Source: Heterohyrax brucei
Lineage: Eukaryota; Chordata; Mammalia; Hyracoidea; Procaviidae
Reading direction: 5' to 3'
DNA: 64,000 bases
Assembly (NCBI GenBank): GCA_028571685.1
Contig: CM053141.1
Location: 136,118,833-136,182,832, forward strand
Shown here: piece after piece, positions 59,568 through 64,000 of the stretch
Layout: each line of letters opens with the position of its first letter
Numbering within the stretch: position 1 is the first letter of the stretch
The notes under the pieces: generated by a model
Told to the model about the DNA's origin: nothing
Seen by the model: the letters and a program-made list of their open reading frames with translations, nothing else
Database searches by the model: none
Position numbers and translations under genes: made by a program

Positions 59568-59722
59568 GTTGAACAAGTTGCTGTCTATTCAAATGAAACT
59601 CTTGGAGACCCCATAAAGGTCTGTATACCATAGGGTTTTCAGTTCTTCTGAGGTGCACTTGTACCTCTACCTTTTAATTAGCAACCAAATACCTTAACCA
59701 TTTTCACCACCTAGAGATCCCA
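59568..59722 (-). mobile_element. degenerate AfroSINE, antisense
   Basis: 'caagttgctgtctattcaaatgaaactcttggagaccccataaagg' to 'cttttaattagcaaccaaataccttaaccattttcaccacctagagatcc' follow the antisense layout with heavy decay, so it is one of the oldest copies here. Confidence 0.7.
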
Positions 59723-59837
59723 GCCGAGTTAACTTTTTTGTAAAATAGATTTTATGATTTTTGTGTCAACCTATAAGGATATTGTAAGATTTAATTAAGA
59801 CAATGCATGAAATAAAACAAAAAAAATCCTTACAACT

Positions 59838-60485
59838 GGACCAATAAGCAACACCGTGATAAATGAAGAACATGTTGAAGTTGCAAGGATTTTGTTTACT
59901 TGTACGTACAGTTATAGTCCATGGAACTAGCCGTCAAGTAGTCAAAAGACATACTTCATTGGGTAAATGTGCTCCAAAGACCTCTTTCTGGTGTTAAAAA
60001 GCAAATGTCACTTTGAGGACTAAGGTCCGCCTGAACCCAAGCCATGGTGTTTTCAGTTGCTTCACGTGCGTGTGAAAGCTGGACAATGAATAAGGAAGGC
60101 TGAGGAAGAATTGATTCATTTGAATTACGGTGTTGGCAAAACATATTGAATATAACATGGGCTGCCAGAAGAACAAGCCAGTGTGTCTTAGAAGAAGTAG
60201 AACATGAATGACCCTTAGAAGTGGGGATGGTGAGACTTCATCTCACTTTAGACTCGTTACCAGGAGGAACCAGTCTCTGGAGAAGGATATCTTGGTTGGT
60301 AAAGTAGAGGATCATCAAAAAAGAGGAAGACCCTGGAGGACACGGATCGACACATGGCTGCAAAAATGGGTTCCAGTGTAACGATGATTGTAAAAAAGGT
60401 GCAGGGCTGGACAATGTTTCATTCTGTTGTCCATCAGTTGCTATGAGTAGAAGCCAATTCAAGAGCACTTGACAATGACAAAAAA
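59838..60485 (+). mobile_element. RTE-type LINE 3' end, plus strand
   Basis: 'ggaccaataagcaacaccgtgataaatg', 'gactaaggtccgcctgaacccaagccatgg', 'cgtgcgtgtgaaagctggacaatgaataagg', 'ctctggagaaggatatcttgg', 'gtgcagggctggacaatgtttcattctg', ending 'caattcaagagcacttgacaatgac'. It is 5' truncated with stops throughout. Confidence 0.9.
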
Positions 60486-60605
60486 TGAACGTAATTTACA
60501 CAATGTCTCCTACAGCCAAGTAGACATTAAATGTCTGCTTGTAATAAAGATCATAGTAATTATTTGTACAATAACACCAGAGGTCTGTTAAGGATTTTTC
60601 TTTCA

Positions 60606-61545
60606 TTTATTTTTTATCATACTTTAGAGGAAGGTTTACAGAATAAACATATTGTTTTATGATATTATTTAAAACCCCCACAACATGTCAACACTCTTGC
60701 TTCTCAACCATAACATTCTCCTTTAACAGCTTTCCTGTCCACTCTTGCTTTCTAGTTCTTACCCCGGTGCTGGTAGGCTTCCTTTGTTTCATTTTGTTTT
60801 ATGGGCCTGTCCAAACTTGGACTGAAGGGTGAACCTCGGCACAGACTTCATTACTGAGCTGAAAAGGTGTTGGGGGCTGCATTCTCAGGGTTTCTCCAGT
60901 CTCTGTCAGGCCAGCCAGTCTAGCCTTTCTTTCTGAGTTAGAATTTTGTCATACATTGTTCTACAGCTCTCTCTAGAACCCTCTGTTGTGATCCTTGCCA
61001 GAGCAGTCAGTGGTAGCTGGGTACCACCTATGTGTACTTGACTCAGTGTGGTGGAGACCATTGCACATGGGCTCCATTAGTCTCTGGGACTAATCTTTCC
61101 ATTGTATCTGTAGTTTTTTTTCATTCTTCCTTGCTTTTGGAGGGGTGAGGCCAGTGGAATGTGCTAGATGCCTGCCCACAGGCTTTTAAGACCCCAGAAG
61201 CTACTCACCAAAGCAGAATGCAGAATATTTCCTTTATAAACTGTGTTGTACCAATTAAGCTAGATGGTCTCCAAGTCTATGGTCCCCATAGCCATTGGCC
61301 CAGCAGTTTGTTTCGTCTGGAAGTTTGGTCATAGCTATGGAGCTTCCATGGCCTTGCCTCATACAAGTTGTGCTGGCTTTCCTGCTTTTGTGTACTGTCT
61401 TACCCTTCACCAAAGTTATCACTTTTCTATTATCTATTTAGTGCTTTTCCATCTCTATCTCCCCCTCCCCTCCCCCATAATCATCAGATTGTTTCTATTT
61501 GTGTGTAAACCTTTTCATGGGTTTTTACAGTAGTCAATTATTTTT
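60606..61545 (-). mobile_element. L1-lineage LINE 3' region, antisense
   Basis: 'tttagaggaaggtttacag' at the left is the reversed 3' tail. Next come 'gttttatgggcctgtcc', 'gtttctccagtctctgtcaggccagccag', 'ggcttttaagaccccagaagctactcacc', 'gcctcatacaagttgtgctgg', and 'gtgtaaaccttttcatgggtttttacagtagtc'. It is the same family as 34644-35400 and the complement of 57570-58035. No ORF2 remains. Confidence 0.75.
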
Positions 61546-62252
61546 AATCTCTCTGGCTGAAACTATTGCAAACTTCTACATATATTGAATACAAAACATA
61601 TGTGATAAATTGAGAGGTAAGAGATGATGTTAACTAGCTTGGTGTGATCCTGATATGAATATTGGCATGTCTCTGCATTCAGGTGCTGAATGTCTAGGTG
61701 AGATACCCACAGAGAACATAATTAATCCAGGGTTGAATGCTAGTGGCTGGATGGACTGTATACTTTTCCCATCAGTTATGCTGCATGCTTTATGAAACCC
61801 ATTATATTTTTTCCATATCTACTTGTATAATTTGTAACTGCTATTGTAGTTATGAAATTTATTGTCTATGTGAACCAACAAAATATGAGATTGAAAAGAA
61901 ATGTGTTGCTTCAATGAAAACTAATTTGAGTGTGTTAGAAATAATTGATAACATGGCTTTGTTACCAAGGCAATGCAGCTCATTAAACGTGGTTGAGACA
62001 ACTCACAATATGAGGGGCTTCAAGAAATTTAGACGCATTGTCCATTCATATTGCTTCACAAGTAGCTTCCAGTTTCCCCTACAGACAAAAATGACTCCAT
62101 ATTTTAGGTGTGATTAAGCAAGAAAGCCAGGAAGTGGCCTGTGATCTTAGCCCTATTTCAAGAACAAAGAAATTTGAGATGAAAATTTACATTTTTGTTG
62201 TTGATGATGAAATTCCCTTTTTTAACCAATTTTAGAAGTTGTAACCCATTAA
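61546..62252. other. unassigned; chance-like open frame
   Basis: A 126-codon plus-strand frame (61737-62117) is the longest outside recognised repeats except the one over 39901-40311. It is cysteine- and isoleucine-rich at its start, has no known domain and no splice or promoter support, so I do not call a gene. Confidence 0.45.
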
Positions 62253-62255
62253 CGG

Positions 62256-62418
62256 AAACCTTGGTGTTGTAGTAGTGAAGTGTTACAGATGCTAACCAAG
62301 AGGTCAACAGTTCAAATCCACCAGTTACTCCTTGGAAACTCTGTGGGGCAGTTTACTCTGTCCTGTGGGGTCACTAAGAGTCAGAAGTGACTCAAGGGCA
62401 GCAGGTTTGGTTGTTTTG
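62256..62418 (+). mobile_element. AfroSINE with about 15-bp target-site duplication
   Basis: 'gaaaccttggtgttgtagtagtgaagtgttacagatgctaacc' to 'cctgtggggtcactaagagtcagaagtgactcaagggcagcagg'. GTAACCYATTAAYGG flanks it at 62241-62255 and 62419-62433 with two mismatches. Confidence 0.95.
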
Positions 62419-62433
62419 GTAACCTATTAATGG

Positions 62434-62639
62434 TTACCATGGTCCTGATGCACCTAATTAAAGGGCTGTTCCTGCACTTGAGGTTCCTATAGGAGCTCTC
62501 TTGCTCTCAGAGCTTCTGAGGCTTTGTCCCTCGGCTCCCTCCATCTGAAAGAGTCTACCCCAATCTTTCTCTTTAGTTATGCTTGTTCACCCAAGGCCCA
62601 GCAAGTATTTCCTGATCCTCTCTAGGTTTGAGTAGTCAA
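62434..62639. other. short gene-free stretch
   Basis: Nothing recognised apart from a possible upstream extension of the L2 fragment. Confidence 0.35.
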
Positions 62640-62790
62640 GTGATGTTTACCTGTTCTAGCCCTCCCTTATCATCACTTGCTCCTGAAATCTTTGCTGTAT
62701 TTACCTGGCACCCCTGTTAGACCACAATGTTCTTCAAAGCAGAGTCTGGCATTTAGTAGATGCTCAGTAATATTTGTTCAATGAGCAGAC
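62640..62790 (+). repeat. L2 LINE 3' end relic
   Basis: Ends 'gcagagtctggcatttagtagatgctcagtaatatttgttcaatgag', the L2 3' terminus (compare 'ggcacatagtaggcgctcaataaatatttgttgaatga'). Confidence 0.75.
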
Positions 62791-63169
62791 ACACCCAGAG
62801 AAGAATGTGTTAAATACAATGATTACAATTAATTGTGACATGTTTTAATTCATTTTCATCAGAAACAATAGAACTATAAGCTTAGGATGAGCCTAAAAAC
62901 AACATAGATTACGTGAAAGGTGTTGAGGTTGTAAACTTTGCTCTGATTCAGGCTGAAACGATGTTATTTCTCTGCCAGCCAACTTTGTCTAAATGACTTT
63001 TACAAAGACAGATGTTTTTCATTTGATCTTATCACGGAAATGTAGCACAAACAACAATCATGAAATTTAAACAACAAGTTTCCTAAAGTTTAATTTTGTC
63101 TTCTTTTTAGTGCTGTGCTGAGCACCACAAGTTGACTTCTCCCTTCTCAGTACCTTCCTTTTCTTTATA
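62791..63169. other. unique sequence, nothing recognised
   Basis: AT-rich, no repeat or exon signal. Confidence 0.4.
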
Positions 63170-63360
63170 TTGTTGTTAGGTGTTGTTGAATCGATTTCTG
63201 GTCTCAGTAATCCCAGATAGCAGAGCAGAACTGCTCCATAGCTTTTCCAGGCTGTAATCTTTATCACCAAGTCTACCTTCCATGATGTGGCTGGAGGCTG
63301 TCCAACCACCAACCTGTGGATTAGCAGCTGAGAACCTAACCATTGTCCTTCTAGGGCCCC
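63170..63360 (-). mobile_element. AfroSINE, long variant, antisense
   Basis: Starts 'gttgttaggtgttgttgaatcgatttctgg' (RTE-like tail reversed), then 'agcagaactgctccatagcttttccaggctgtaatctttatcacc', and ends 'ggattagcagctgagaacctaacc'. Confidence 0.82.
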
Positions 63361-63372
63361 TTTTCCGTTATA

Positions 63373-63524
63373 TCTACTGCCATCAAATCGATTCTGACTC
63401 ATAGAAACTCTATAGGACAGGGTAGAACTGCTCCATAGCATTGCCAGGGAGTGTCTGGTAGACTCAAACTGCTAAACTTTCGGTTAGCAGATGCAGCACT
63501 TGACCATTATACTGCCAGGGTTTC
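63373..63524 (-). mobile_element. AfroSINE, antisense
   Basis: 'ctactgccatcaaatcgattctgactcatagaaactctataggacagggtagaactgctcc' to 'cttgaccattatactgccagggtttcc'. It is immediately beside the long variant in the same orientation. Confidence 0.94.
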
Positions 63525-63739
63525 CTTTCCTTTTTATATGACACATTTTTTTCCTAATGGTGTTTCAATCTTTTTGTCTAATCCTTTGCTTTGGTTTTCA
63601 GAGCCAGAGTCACCTGCGATGACAAATAAGTCATAAAGCCAGTGCTGTCGATTATGCAAGCACCTGAAGCTCGCTCTGGTTTCAGAGTTCCTTCACGTTG
63701 TCCTTTGCTTGGCTTTTCCTAATGTTGTCCCAGCTAGCT

Positions 63740-63990
63740 CTCTGAGCTCAAGAGCTTACACTTTAGTGTAGAAAAACAGATATGAAAGAAACTACAAGTA
63801 TATTACCACAAAGATACGAAATACTAAATAATAGAGAGAAGAGGACAGCAGAATAAGGGCATGAGAGGGGTGGTGTGAAACTGCTTGTTAATCGGTGGGA
63901 AAGGTGGGCCATGTAAAGTAACTGTGGTAAGAATGGGGATACCATGCAGATACCTGAGGTGAGGGCATTCAGACTGAGGGCCCACACATC
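63740..63990. repeat. possible ancient LINE relic
   Basis: 'gcttacactttagtgtagaaaaacagatatgaaagaaac' followed by purine-rich text and 'gtgagggcattcagactgaggg' resembles a common mammalian repeat of the L2 type ('gcttacattctagtggggaagac'). Weak. Confidence 0.3.
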
Positions 63991-64000
63991 CGGGACCCTG

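Noticed and set aside
61737-62117. 126-codon plus-strand open frame
   Set aside because: No recognisable domain, cysteine/isoleucine bias from AT-rich sequence, no splice, promoter or poly-A support.

Overview
This is a mammalian nuclear window, almost certainly from a paenungulate afrotherian and most likely an elephant or close relative. The main evidence is about twenty-five copies of the AfroSINE family, whose 3' end matches the 3' end of an RTE-type LINE that is also present. L1 copies, MIR and L2 relics, Tigger, hAT and mariner DNA transposons, MaLR and ERVL fossils and an ERVK-type solo LTR complete a typical eutherian repeat landscape. I found no intact protein-coding gene, tRNA, rRNA or CRISPR. 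Most open frames are chance or belong to repeats, so the window reads as intergenic or deep intronic DNA.

Layout. 1-5.7 kb: a repeat-poor AT-rich block, MIR and L2 relics, a young-looking ERVK-type solo LTR inside an older LTR-like repeat, a MaLR-type LTR, an L1 3' end and SINEs. 5.7-9.1 kb: mostly unique. 9.1-16.2 kb: SINEs, a Tigger, an internally deleted antisense RTE next to a MaLR-type LTR, and several MIRs. 16.2-22.5 kb: unique DNA, an L1 3' end and a dense SINE cluster including inverted pairs. 22.7-27.2 kb: two inverted MaLR-type LTR pieces, then an L1 with two internal deletions and an RPL23A processed pseudogene inserted in it with target-site duplications. 27.8-29.5 kb: an L1 3' end interrupted by a mariner element. 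29.7-39.8 kb: L1 3' ends in both orientations, an RTE 3' end, an ERVL fragment with its LTR, and SINEs. 40.9-44.2 kb: a near full-length RTE. 44.2-51.2 kb: a full-length antisense L1 with an 18-bp target-site duplication. 51.2-64 kb: longer unique stretches, an RTE whose 5' half is inverted (twin priming), more RTE and L1 3' ends, and SINEs.

The elements interact as LINE machinery and dependents. RTE is the likely enzyme source for AfroSINE, given the shared 3' tail. L1 explains the RPL23A retrocopy, which has a poly-A tail and target-site duplications. Nesting gives a relative order: MIR and L2 are oldest; MaLR, ERVL, Tigger and old L1 are intermediate; AfroSINE, RTE, the RPL23A copy and the solo LTR came later.

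I see no novel molecular system. The best leads are a short exon-like open frame on the minus strand near 31.7-31.8 kb, three repeat-free AT-rich islands that could be conserved enhancers, the twin-primed RTE, and a structurally distinct long class of AfroSINE. Boundaries of repeats were read by eye against remembered consensus sequences and are approximate to about 5-30 bases unless a target-site duplication is given.
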